Shown here piece after piece: positions 1-12,600 of a stretch of DNA of 64,000 nucleotides. The position numbers and the translations under genes were made by a program. Origin of the DNA: Dermacentor variabilis (lineage: Eukaryota; Arthropoda; Arachnida; Ixodida; Ixodidae); the NCBI RefSeq assembly GCF_050947875.1, contig NC_134569.1:38915277-38979276 (forward strand), in the 5' to 3' direction. Each line of letters starts with the position of its first letter. The stretch's first letter is position 1. The notes beneath the pieces were generated by a model that did no database searches, was not told the origin of the DNA, and saw only the letters and a list, made by a program, of their open reading frames with translations.

Positions 1-794
1 ATCATACATTTCGTGCAGCTGCATCATTTCTTTTATACATGTTATGGTATTGGGGAGCTTGCACATAGGTGAACATCACACACAAGTTGCATGACATTAG
101 CTCCTATTTTGGTGAGAGCTGCTTAGTATGTTGAGGTATGTTATCCTTTGTGAGAAAGAACACAAAGGATAAGTCAAGTCAAGTGAAGTGGACAGACATT
201 TAGCTTTTACTTCACTTCAGTCGCCTTGCCACTATGCATACTATACGTTACATTATGCCAGTATGCAAAAGAAGAATTGCGTACTTCTTTTTTTCTCTCT
301 AAAATGCGGACCCATATGTGTAGTGAATTTCTCTGATAATGTTACCATTAGACGCTCCTTGCACTGTGCAACTTTCTCTTTAGAATATTTTGTTGCATGT
401 TTATGCGTGGGAAGAGGGGATAAGCTTTTTTATTACTTTTCTTTTTATGTCTGTTCTAATTGAGAGCTCATTAAGTTATTCTGATTGCAGGATAGGAGAA
501 ATGCCGACCTCGTTATCATCTTCAGCATCATTTATTGTCCCGTAAAGGCCCCTTGTGGTGTCTTACTTGGCTGGGGGGGGGGGGCATGAACACCCTACGG
601 CAATATGGCCTCTGATAATACTGTGTTTTCCATCCATGAATGTTTTCTGGTATATGATACATACTTAAAACAATACCTTGTTTTGTGTATGTGTTTTTAG
701 CATGTGCCATGCAGTTTTCCAACATGGTTGATGCTACCCTGGATTAAGCAAACATTAAGCTCAAAAGCGTGGCAGTTTGGGCGAGTTCGTATGT

Positions 795-983
795 CGTGAC
801 TTTTTTTAGGCTTGTAACGCAGCTCAGAAAGAGCAAAAAGGCAGGTGGAAGGGGTAATGAAAAGGAACGGAGAACAGAGTGAGCGCTTACTCTATTCCCC
901 ATTCCTTTTCATTACCTATTCCACCTTCCGTTTTGCTCTTTCTGAGCTGCGCTACAAGCCAAAAAAAAAAAAAGTCATAATAT
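795..983. repeat. Fold-back (MITE-like) inverted repeat
   Basis: Arms of roughly 70 to 80 bases pair across a loop of about 30. The left arm contains GCAGCTCAGAAAGAGCAAAA, and the right arm contains its near-complement followed by GCTGCGCTACAAGCC. T-runs and A-runs with a flanking GTCGTGAC/GTCATAAT pair extend the symmetry. No coding capacity is seen. It looks like a short non-autonomous fold-back element. Confidence 0.7.
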
Positions 984-1796
984 TAAGCTGTAAATAAACA
1001 GCATGTCATGAAATGTAGTGCAGTAGTCAACATGAGCTTCGATAGCTAGACAAATATGACATACTTTGTGTCGCTCATGAACTGTGCAGCACTTGAATGT
1101 GTTGTATTGGTTCTTGTAGACTTAATCTGACTGCTGCAAGGTTTAGCTCATAGAAACTATTTCATATCGGATTTAACAGGCATGATCTAATAAAAGCACC
1201 TGTGCCTGTTGCAGGGTGGTGGTATGGAGGCAGTTTTTCACTGGTAGTAAAAGTGACTGCTGGCAATAGGCTAAAATGGAGACCAACCCATTTTTTCGAG
1301 GGATCCTCGGCCAGGCTCTTCCACGACCTCTTCTCAGGCCACCACCTGAGCCAAGGTGGGCAGCATTTCTGTCTCATTTGTGCTCATTTGTTGATGACAG
1401 AGCTTCATATCCCCGTGTGTGTGTGTTCCCTGTTCATTGTTTGGCAATTATTTGGCACTGAAGTGTATAGACTGCTCCAAACTGAGCAGACAAGACGAAA
1501 GCTGTGACACAAAAGTAAACCTGGCAAGGGCGCACTTGCATTTGTAGTATAGTTGTGCTTTTGGTGGGCTGACACAAACTTTAGCACCAGGCTGTAGTGC
1601 TAGAGTACTCTGAAACAGAATGAAGACGTGCGCCAGCTGACATGTGGTCACTGCAAAATGTCGCATACTCACCAACTGCACACACATTCATATTGCCTTT
1701 TGCTGCACAGCCCCTGTGCTATTATGAAGCATTGTTTTTCAATCTCATGTGCAGATAACTAGCAAATGTTATGTCAAGTCAATAAAGGTGCACTTT

Positions 1797-1890
1797 CCAT
1801 TCTTGGGCAGTGCATATACAAACGAAACACGGGAAAGAATACAGGACAAGCACTGGTCCTTTAGTTTATGTGTGCGCTGCCCAAGAATGG
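1797..1890. repeat. Short inverted repeat around an 'aggacaagc' core
   Basis: CCATTCTTGGGCAG at the left end is matched by its exact complement at 1877-1890, with further imperfect pairing inward. The middle holds a second small palindrome (ggacaagcactggtcc). The inner 'gaaagaatacaggacaagc' style resembles the ends of tick elements that I suspect are Penelope-like, but that is inference. Confidence 0.5.
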
Positions 1891-2420
1891 ATAGCTTCCA
1901 ACTCGCCTACTTCTCAATCCTTTTGCAGGTGCACTTTGATAGCAAACTCAAAGACGGCAGTTAATTCGAGCTTCAGAAAATTTTTTATCACAATTTCGCG
2001 TCTCCTGTGAAGCCTAGAGAAAGTTATTCTGGCCTTACTTATAATTATAGTCTCTTGTTTGAATGTGGCATAAAGTATTTGCACTTTTCTGTTGCAACAA
2101 AACTTGTTCTTGAAGATTACATAAAAGAGAGCGACTTTTTTTCTGTTCAATACTGGCTTAATGATAATGTCGCCCATGCGGCTTGAAACTGCCGCTTGGT
2201 CAATCAGTCAGTCTTGTGTTCGCTGATGGTTGAACCCAGTTAGTGAACTATAGCATTGTTCACAACTACTTTTGTTGTTGTTACAAAATGAGTGCTCTCA
2301 TTTGACATAGTATGCATCCTGTGTCAAAGCTGTGAGAGCAGACCACTTTTGAAGCCTCCTGAAATTTCTTTTGCCAATCAGTTCTGTGGAAGCCTGCAAG
2401 GTGGAGGAATGTTCATAAAA

Positions 2421-2494
2421 TGGAAAATTGTCATCCACCCATATGAGTTTCCTGTGTAGTGTCTTGCTACTGTTGGGTGCATGACAATTTTCCA
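2421..2494. repeat. Hairpin with 21-nt arms (precursor-like)
   Basis: TGGAAAATTGTCATCCACCCA at 2421-2441 pairs with 2474-2494 with one mismatch over 21 bases, across a 32-base loop. Weak pairing continues outside the arms. It has miRNA-precursor geometry but could equally be a small palindromic repeat; nothing shows transcription. Confidence 0.45.
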
Positions 2495-3551
2495 ATTCAT
2501 GAATCTCTTTTGCTGAGTGTATGTAAAGAAGCACACTGGACTGTACTATACTGCTGTACTCTTGTTAACCAAGTGTTTAACTGTTTACAATAGCAGAATT
2601 GCTGAGCTTCTCATACTGATGAAAATGAAAAACAGGGGCATGTGAGTGTTAGAAAAAAAACAGAAGTTTGTGTGGCCATAATTAAGGCCACACTTGTCAG
2701 GGACTCAAATAATTATGTTGCTAGAACATGTATGTTGGTGCAATGAGCATTGTATTGCATCAAGTTCGGGTAGCAGTTCAAGTTGAAAAGTTGTATGTCG
2801 CATGCAGCAAGCACCCTGTAATGCTGGATTTTGCCAAGTCACGACACATACTTTGAGGGTATAATATTTTTTAACGAGGATATCTTGATGCACGAACATT
2901 GGCTGTTGCCCATTTTTTAAATAAACCCAAGCTTTTGGTGTTGACATGCAGTCTATGATAAGTTATTGGAAGCTGACAGCCATGTTGCTAGCTATGTTTC
3001 AGAGCATGCGGATTCAGTGAAAGAGCTCTCATGGCGTGGGATCGAGGAGTAAACCAGAGTTACATAAAAATTCACTTAGCTCACATCATTACACCAGCCA
3101 TAAGATGTCTCAAAGTACTGCTTTGCCCTATAGTTAATATGTTAGCCGCCATCTTTTCTGTACTTTAGAAGTTCTGGCAACCGAAGTATGTTTTTGTCAA
3201 GTTGAATGACACACTGATGAATCTCTTCTCTTCCTTGTGATAAACTGTGCTGCTTATCTAATGTCCCTCTGTTTTTTGATGTATATCGACCGTAATCCTG
3301 AAACCTTGCCCTGCAGTAGTTAGTGGAAAGGGCGGAATACACATAAACAAAGAGTAAGTGCACACAGTGCACGCTTTTTCTTCTTTTTTGAGTGTGTGCA
3401 TCATAATCCTGGAATTGAAAGATAATATTGGCTCTTTTAAGACAGGAAGTCTTTTTGGCAAACATTTCCCATGTAGTGCTTTGACATTTTATTCCATTTT
3501 TTGATGTTGGATTGAAGGGTTACAGCGCTCGCACGTACCTTTCCTATGCAG

Positions 3552-3623
3552 GAGACGCCATGAACGGCCTGAGCCTTCTGCCATTGCCTTGGACACGATG
3601 GAAGTGGAAGATCTTTCTATTAA
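3552..3623 (+). CDS. GATAD2: p66/GATAD2 internal exon
   Basis: A 72-base exon lies between the acceptor ...tatgcag and the donor gtgagtg. The first G completes a codon begun upstream; then [20 protein letters not shown] and LSIK follow, the last codon AA|G being completed by the next exon. The stretch matches the acidic and basic N-terminal part of p66 only loosely. It is called from splice signals and phase continuity rather than strong homology. Confidence 0.8.
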
Positions 3624-6600
3624 GTGAGTGTCTGCTCCCTCCTCCAGATGTTTGCATTGCATAATTTCCATTTCTTTATGTTTTACCTGTGCATTTGCAT
3701 GCTGTGACACTCTATTGCGTTATCAAAGTTAGGACACCATTGGCTGGTCTTCATGAGCCAAAATACAAAGCGTGGGTCTGTGAAAAGGGATGGTAAAAGG
3801 CACCACATCATTTCATATTAAATTAAGTTCTAGGATTTGACATGTCAAAACTATGATATGGTTATGAATCAGGCCGTAGTGGGGGCTCCGGATTAATTTT
3901 GACGATCTGGGTTTCTTTAACATGCACCCAATGCGTGGCACACAGGCGCTTTTGCGCTGCACTTCAAGTAATCCAGCCTAAAATGCATGCAGAGCAGTAG
4001 GCCCCAAAAAGAACTATCTGTTAAAGTGTACAATAGCTGGTGTCCAGAACCACGCTCCAGCGACAACTCCGGCCTAGTAACAACAGCTTGAAGGCTATAC
4101 TTTCGCTGGCTGCTTGTACCGGAAGCAATTTCGGGAACCAAAAGCACATCATTGCTGCCATATTTTGGACGCCACTTATAAGACAAGAGAAATAATTTGG
4201 CTAAAGAAGTTTCTTTATAATGAACATTCACTGCACAAGCTTTCATCTGGAGGTTCGTCTAAAGTTGGTAAATTGTAGCTGTCTGAAGAAAGCGACGTCT
4301 ACAGGAAATGACAGCAGTCTTCGTGGCCTTTCTTTTTACACAGTGGTATGTCAATATTAATGTGAGCCACTGTGTCTCTGACCATACAGGAAAGAGCCTG
4401 TGCCAGCAGTGGCGCCCGTGCCAGTAACACCGTCACCGGAAGTGGTGCGCAGCTCTGGAGGGCGGCGCAAGGCAGGCTTAGGACCACAGCGGCTTGGTCC
4501 TGACGATATCATTGTGCTCTCGGATGAGGAGAACAGCCGCCTCAACGGGCACCGGCTTGTCAACGGAGCCACTGGCAGCAGTGGCTGGCAGATGCAGCCT
4601 CCGCCGCTACCGCCTCAGACACCACTTTCCCAGCAAGAACTGGCTGCTCGCAGGGCACTGGTGCGAAGTCTGCGCCAGGAGTTGCGCAATGAGGAGATGA
4701 AGCTGGTGCTGCTCAAGAAGGTCAGTGTGTGCTTCTGCACGAAATACAGTTCACTCAGTGGAGCACCACCTTTAAATTGAAGTATTATTTCCCTACCTCC
4801 CCACAGCTGTTGTATAACTGGGTTAGTCAGTTGCTTTCACACCTTAAAGAGTCCCTGAACCACATTTCATTGAAGGCAAGAAATGCATTTGAAGTTAAAT
4901 TAGACAATTTCATGATTACTTCACCATGAAAAGTAATTCAATGCATTCAGTAGAAGCAGAGTTATTGGCAATCAAACTCCCCTTCCGCTCCTTCTTCACT
5001 GACTTGCACTGCGAAGGCTACAGTGGAGCGAAGCTTGCCTGCAACACTCTGCTTACTGAATGTCACTGGGGTGCGCAGTTCAAATTTGAATTTGAATGTT
5101 CACGTAGGTGCCACTGCAGTCGACGACCGATAATTCTGACTCCACGGGAAACATAAATAAGTACAAACTATCAAATGTCCAAAAAAACGTACGTATCAAA
5201 ATAAGATAATTTTATTTACATTTTAAGACCCATGTGCAAGGAATAAGTGGTCAATTCATTGCTGCACACACTTCGGCTTATGTGCTACCAAGTACACCTG
5301 TATTCCTGCCAGTTTTGTGCTGTTGCTGGACGCCCATGCAAGGGCTGCAAAGGTTCGAGTCAGGTCTACATGTGAAGGTTCCGGAGCACATGTCGCATCA
5401 CCATCATCATCCAAAGAAAACAAAAATAATGAATGATAGTACGGTGCCGAAGAAAGGACTCCTGATTTCACCACACGCCGCACCTGTGTAGTGGGGGAGT
5501 GCACCCACGCTGGCCGCCATTGCTGCCAGCTGAGTCTGCCATCGTCTGCCCTCAATACAACGGCGCAGCAGTTGTAGCAGGGAAACACAGGCTTGTGCAC
5601 CGCAGTGTGTAAGAACCGGATTGTGCATTGCAGAGGTAGACCATTGCAACAGTTGCAACTCCAACAAAAATGGGAAAAGTGGGAAGACCACGCGTTGTGC
5701 GCATGGCCGATGAACAAGCCAAGTATGAGGAGAAGTGTGAGTTGCCACCCCCTTGGAATTTCACCGGGGCGAATTCCAAATTCAAGAGAGTGTTTCTTGA
5801 CACGTAGTTTGGCCATAGTTTAGTCTGTAATCAACAGCTTCGCTGGATAATCCGCCACCATATGAATGGTTTGGCCCAAAATTTTGAACTGCATCAATAA
5901 ATATACGCAGTAACAGCACAAAAGAGTGCACCGATTCCAACACCCTTCTTGATTGATGTCGGCTATTGGCCAATACCAGTTACGTATGGGAACCTGCTAT
6001 ATTACAAAATAAAGCATCCAGTAAATAGTTATGAGCAGGCTTCTATTGAAAAGAAAGCCTCTGAGATAAAGGTGACTTAGAGCTCTGCTTGCAAGCTCCA
6101 TGCACTGCACACGACTGCAAAATTTGGCACCACAGCTGTGCATGCTATCCATGGATTGTTTTTTCACCAAGCCCGAGGGGTGGTTCGGACCCCTGTAATC
6201 GCTCAGTACAAGCTGTCGCTAAATAAAAGAATTGCATGTCTATTGGTGGAAATCATATCCAGATCCCCAGTACATGAGCAGCAGGCAAGTAAGATGTGTG
6301 CAAAAGCCTCCTTCCAGAATTTGCGTAAAGTTTATCACTTTTCAAAAACATTTGAGTGAATGAGACCCGTTGGGTTCTGTGAACTTGCCTGTGTGTGGAT
6401 CAATTGGTCCACGACTGCCAAAAGTTGGCTGATTTTCCAATAGGTTCCATGCTGCCTGTTAGTCTGAGTGCCGCATGTATGCCATAGGTGCGTCAGAGTC
6501 AACTGCTGCAAAGGCAAGAGCCAGCGCGACCTGCCCAACCAGTGGCGCCACCCAGCTTGCCATCAGCACGAGCGTCAACGGTGGTGCCGACGGCGGCACC

Positions 6601-9600
6601 TCCGTTGGCACCCCCGCCTCGAAGTGCCCCGACTGTGGTGGCCAATCCAGGCCAGAGCCTTGGAGCTTCGGGCAAGATGGCACTGAGCAACCACCATCAC
6701 CACCACCATCACCACCACCATCATCACCACCATCACCAGCAGCAGCAGCAGCACCAACATCATCAGTCGCCGCAGACACATCAGGGGTCCAATAGCCGAG
6801 CCGCACCCGACCTGGTGGGCATCAACGCCAGGGTGAGTACAGGCGAGAGGGGCCACCCATTCATAAAGGGCGACTCTCTTTCCCTCTGTTCTTATTTTCT
6901 TTGTATATTTGTAACCTTTTCAGCCAAGCAGTGATTGACAGTTGCTAAATCATTCAAAATTACGAGTTACAGAAGAGAGACTTCATGGCAGTATAAATGC
7001 TGGCCCTTGCTGAGACAATCCTTGACAAAGGTTTTAAGAATGTCTCTTTGGAACCAGCAAGTACAAGAGTGCCAAATGAAATTAAACTAGGCATGCCACA
7101 GCTTAGCAACACACTTTATAGGGTTAGTGTACTGATTAGTATAGCAAAGTAGCAAGGTTTGCGCCTTCACCATGCGGTTTGTTTGGCTGCATGGTTCGCT
7201 TCCTGTTGCATTCCTGATGCTCCAAACCTCTGGGTAGTGAGTACAAGAGTCAATTTCAGTCCCCAGGGCATTCAAAATTATTGCATGCCACGGAGACATC
7301 AGCTTGGCAGTCGCGGCCAGCCTAGCCTGTGTACTTTTGACAAAGTCTGTACACATATTCCTCTTGATAGGCACTTGCCACTTGATACTTGACATGTCAC
7401 TGACTGTTGTGCTTGCGTCTCTTTTTTTTTGCCAGTGTGGCCGTGGCTGTGCAATTGGCTATATGCATGGCTGAGTGCATACACAGCCTGCATGCCCTGT
7501 TTTAGCGGTATTCTGCCGCGAGTACAAAGACTTGGCAAGCTGAGGTGGCGTGGCATCATAGTTTGTCCTTATGCTCGTTTAGTGCTGCAGATTGCGTAAT
7601 CTCGAGTTTTGGAGACTCTAAGCAGTAGGCAAACGAAGCGCTCGCTCCACGCTGCCGGAGCTTTTCATGATAGTGTCGTCCCACTGTGGGTGGCACTATC
7701 AGCTGTGGGGGCAGAATGGATACGAAAGTGTGGCTGGCTTTGTTTCATAGCACCGCTGTGAAGATATAGTCGACACGGCTTGAAACCGCATCTTTTGTTG
7801 GAAACTCTTAAATTCAATTTTCTTTTTTTCTCCTCCCCTCTCTATTGAAATCAGCATTTACCGATCGCCTGATAATTATGAAAATTTTGCGACACCTTCT
7901 GTGTAAGAAAAGTCTATCAACAACTACTTATTTGAATACAAAATCAAATTTCAATACAGGGTCCTGAATATTTTGCTTCACCACTGTGAACTACCATATT
8001 TACTACATTGCCCTCATGCCCACGATTGTAATGTGCACCCATTTGCCGTGACATAAAGAAAGAAAAGTCATTTACAGTACCGCGCACCTCATTCTTTCAT
8101 ACAGAAGTACAACTTTCTCTCATTTGAAAGAAACATATATATGCTCCCAATGCACTAAAGTTGCGATAAATAAAGTCGCAGTTTCGCACGAAAGGCGAAG
8201 CATCGATTACGATAGCAAATTAGTAGACATCTATACAAAAATTAAGGATAGTAGATTTATTGGCCGTATAAACTTTTAAATGTTCGCTTACTAACAAAAT
8301 TAACAAGCATGGTGTCATGCGCACACAAGCATGAGCACGTCTCACTCGATGACCGCGGAAGCTCTTTTAACGCTGGAGTGAGGGAGTGCGGTAGCAGGAG
8401 CGAGGAAATTGACCTTTGTGCGAGCTCTCGCTTTGACGCAAAGTAAGCGACAAGAACACAGCGCGGTGCGGCGAGATGCATAGACTCTTGTCTCCGCTGC
8501 AGATTGCTTTCAAGATAGGGGCTGCGCGGCCGCGCCGTACGTTGCAGCCCCGGATGTAGAATGCCTCTCCTGTTTGCGATAGTCTCGCACGCAAGTTTCG
8601 AGAACTCCGAACACCCATGATAAGGCCCGATTTCCACCCGTCTCCGCATACGTGATCGCTTTCCTTTTAATTGCGGTATCGTGATGAACTTGGCATGTCT
8701 TTGCAGTTGGCACTTCCATGCTGATAGAGCAAATGCAGAAAACGGAAAGACAGACGGTGCACTAACCTAAGCCAAAGGAAGCATTGCCTAAGCACACATA
8801 CTACAGCACATGGAGAAAGCCATCGCAGCTAGGCTTGAAGCACGTACAAGGCGGCCATTTTAAAATGCCAATGGCGATATGGTAATGCAGATCTAGGGTC
8901 GTACTCGATTCAACACGCATGCAATTTTTGGACCAACTTTATCAGAAAAAAAGTATGCGTTAGATTCGAGTAAATACGGTAGTTCACAGTGATTGACGAG
9001 AAGTTCAGCGATTGTGCGGCTCGATTTCTGTGGCGCAAGCCCAGCGAGACACTCCAAACGAATGCAAAGGTGCAGATGCAGTGCATGCATTATGTTATGT
9101 CAGACTAATGTGCACAGTGTGCGTAAGTTTGAGAGGTCCTGAACTGAAGGTATGATCGGCTTCTGGGGCATAAATACACACCACACTTGCGTATACACAT
9201 CAGATGTGCATAAGCGGAGTTAAATTTTAACGGCGCTCACGCCCGTGTGCTGCTTTGCACCTGTATGCCTGCACCAAGTCAGCACAGACTGTGGAGTGGG
9301 TGCAGCAAAATCATGAACCAGCCCTGCACCTTTCCTGCACCTATTGAAACGAATAGCACGGTTCAGCGAGCGCCATTGCTGCACCGCTGAAACGAATGGC
9401 AGGGTGCAGCACCTCGTGAACTGGTTCATGTGTTGCAGGCGAACCGAACGTACGTGATTTTGCTCTCACTGCTGTACTGTTCTTGCTCAAATTTTGCAGA
9501 ACCATTGCATTTTAGCATCGACTTCATTTAGAATAACACTTGGCACAGTTAATTGCTTGTTTTTAAAGAAAAAATGGAAATTTGCCTGCACTTATGGGGA

Positions 9601-12600
9601 TGCGAGCTGCTGTCGCGACAGCGCAAGCATAATCTAGTGTCGCCGCCTACCGTCAGCTGTAGAAAGCAGCGCTTCAGGGAGGGCAGTCGCCTGTTTCAAG
9701 AGTGGGCAACACACCGCAGCACTCCTTGAAACGTTGCTTTCTGCAGCTGACGGCAGGCGGCGACACAAGTTTATGCTTATGCGATCGCGGCAGCAGCTTG
9801 CATCCCCATAAGTGCATGCAAATTTTCTTTTTGTACAGGTCAGTATAGAATTCTATACTGACCTGTACAGCACCTACAGGAGCCGCGATACCTCTATTCT
9901 AAGCAGTAATTAACAGGTTGCAGAGACTCCTCCTATAACTAGCAATGAGGTCAGAAGGGCCTTGCAAGACATGAAACAGGGAAAAGCGGCAGGAAAAGAT
10001 GGAGTAACAGTCTATTTAATCAAAGGTGGAGGAGACATAATGATAGAAAAACTGCTGGCTCTCTATACGAAGTGTCAATTGACTTCAATGGTCCCAGAAA
10101 ACTGGAAGAATGCAAACATTATACTAATGCACAGAAAGGGAGACATTAGTGAATTGAAAATTATAGACCCATTAGTTTACTTCCAGTATTATATAAAATA
10201 TTCACCAAGATAATCTACAATAGAATAAGGGCAACACTGGACTTTAGTCAGCCAAGGGAACGGGCAGGTTTCAGGAAGGCATCACATCCATGTCATCAGT
10301 CAGGTAATCGAGAAATCTGCAGAGTACAATCGGCCTCTCTATATGGCTCTCATAGATTATGAAAAGGCATTTGACTCAGTAGAGATACCAGCAGTCATAG
10401 AGGCATCACGTAATCAAGGAATACAGGCCACTTATGTAAATATCTTGGAATGTATCTACAGAGATTCCACAGCTACCTTAATTCTACACAAGAAAAGTAG
10501 GAAGATACCTATAAATAAAGGGGTCAGACAAGGAGACACAACCTCTCCAATGCTATTCACTGTGTGCTTGGGAGAAGTATTCAAGCTATTAACCTGGGAA
10601 GGCTTAATATTATAGCTAAGTGATCGACAGCGAATATCTCAGCAGCCTTCGGTTTGCAGATGACATTGTTCTGTTCAGCAACACTGGAGTTGTCGCAACA
10701 AATGATTGAGGGCCTTAACAGAAAGAGTGTAAGAGTGGGGTAAAAGATTAATGTGCGGAAGACCAAAATAATGATCAATAGCCGGGCAAGGGAACAAGTG
10801 TTCAGCATCACCAGTCAGCCTCTAGAGTCTGTGAAGGAGCACATTTACCTAGGTCAATTAATCACAGGAAACCCTGATGATGAGAAGGAAATTTATAGAA
10901 GAATAAAAAGGGGTAGGAGCGCATATGGCAGACATTGCCAGCTCCTGACTGGAAGCTTACCATTATCATTGAAATGGAAGGTGTACAATCAGTGTATTTT
11001 ACTGGTGCTGACATTATGGGGCAAAGACTTGGAGACTTACAAAGAAGCATGAGAACAAGTTAAGGACCGCGCAAAGAGCGATGGAACGAAAAATGCTAGG
11101 CATAACTTTAAGAGACAGAAAGAGAACAGTTTGGATCATTGAGCAGACATGTATAGCTGATATTCTAATGGACATTAAGAGAAAAAAATGGAGCTGGGCA
11201 GGTCATGTAATGCGCAGGTTAGATAACCGTTGGACCATTAGGGTTACAGAATGGGTACCAAGAGAAGGGAAGCGCAGTCGAGGACGGCAGAAGACTAGGT
11301 GGGGTGATACAATTAGGAAATTCGCGGGCACTGGTTGGAATCGGTTGATGCAGGACAGGGGTAATAGGAGATCGCAGGGAGAGGCCTTCGTCCTGCAGTG
11401 GACATAAGATAGGCTGATGATGATGATGAATTAATTGACGCTGGATCGATACATGGTGAGGAAGAAGGTGCTTGAATTTTCCTTTTCTAGGTATTGCAGT
11501 TGGCACTGTAAAAAACTGCTTCATGGTTTCAATTCAAAGTTGTAGTGAACTGATGAGTTTTGCAAATAATGCGTGCCTCGCCATGACGACAGTCAGTTGC
11601 TACCGTTGTGTGAGGGGTGTGACATATTGTTGATAAAGGCTATTGAGGGCCACCATGAAACATTTCATCACTTGCAATTGATCGGCTCTCGATTTTAACC
11701 ACGAAACTTTTCTTTGAGCTGATTGCTACTGCGGTATTTGTGGATTAACTACACACTAAGAACAGTTGCACCCTTTGGGGTGTGTATTTGCCACACAACA
11801 ATAATTGTCATCTGTCTTGCTTGCGTTTCCTTTCTTGACAATGCCACAATCGTTACTTTCCTGTTGAGAATGCTCTTCATGCTGATAATGCGCATGCTGT
11901 TCGTGGCTTGGAAGGACCGGGCTCGAATAAAGAAAGGAAATGTGGGCAAGACAGATGACGACTATCGTTGTGTGGCAAATGTACACTTAGAGTGTATGTA
12001 AATACTCTATGTGACGCGCCGTCATGTTAGCAGCCATGAGCAATTTGTTTTATGGAGTCCTGTTTCAGAAAGCAGTGAAAGTAGCAGCAAACTTTTTCAT
12101 ACGAAATGCAAGCCTAACTCTTTCTTTTGCGCATTGATAAAGTGGCCATATTTGCCTAGAACAATTCATCACAGTAATAAGAATCGTGATGACAGCTTCA
12201 CTGGGCAGCGCCTTTCTAACACGGATAACATGTTGACACCAAATACCAATATTTTTCTTCCATGTAAGATGCAGTGTCTCTCATAGCTAAGTACTAAGGG
12301 AATGTTAAGTGTTTAGCAAAGCATCATGCACAACTTCACGTGTTGGATTTGCAGACATTCTTTTTACGCAAAATTTATAGACAGCCACGGCGCATATAGG
12401 CATTGCAAAACCAGTAGACCCCTTCAATGTTACATAGCTTGCAATATCCAAGCCGTAAATTTTCTCAAGTCACATGCTTATGAAGAACCTGTGGTTCAGG
12501 CGTGGTAGTAGAAATAAGCCGACATACCCTTCATAAAGTACGACTCGAGCGACCCATACTCCAAGCATATGTGAAGAGACCGAGTGCGCACGGAAGCCGT

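Larger units (their letters stand above)
1..3551. other. Upstream or intronic DNA without a recognised exon
   Basis: I see no exon that would splice in phase to the first p66 exon at 3552, which needs two bases of a split codon from upstream. Short open frames here have no family resemblance. The stretch holds three inverted-repeat hairpins, listed separately. The 5' end of the p66 gene is either left of the window or in this stretch and unrecognised. Confidence 0.5.

Noticed and set aside
1276..1461. Frame METNPFFRGILGQALPRPLL as a possible upstream p66 exon
   Set aside because: No matching p66 motif, and I could not find a donor in the phase required by the exon at 3552.
4849..5150. Second TTAA element starting TTAAAGAGTCCCTGAACC
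   Set aside because: The left end resembles a MITE terminus, but no matching inverted right end could be found.
5256..5816. 186-codon open frame on the minus strand
   Set aside because: No domain, Cys/His/Ser-rich composition without a pattern, and no splice or polyA context; a chance frame in repeat-like DNA.
6459..6856. Minus-strand frames rich in Gly-Asp and Met-Val opposite the p66 exon
   Set aside because: They are the antisense reading of the CAC/CAT repeat encoding the His run.
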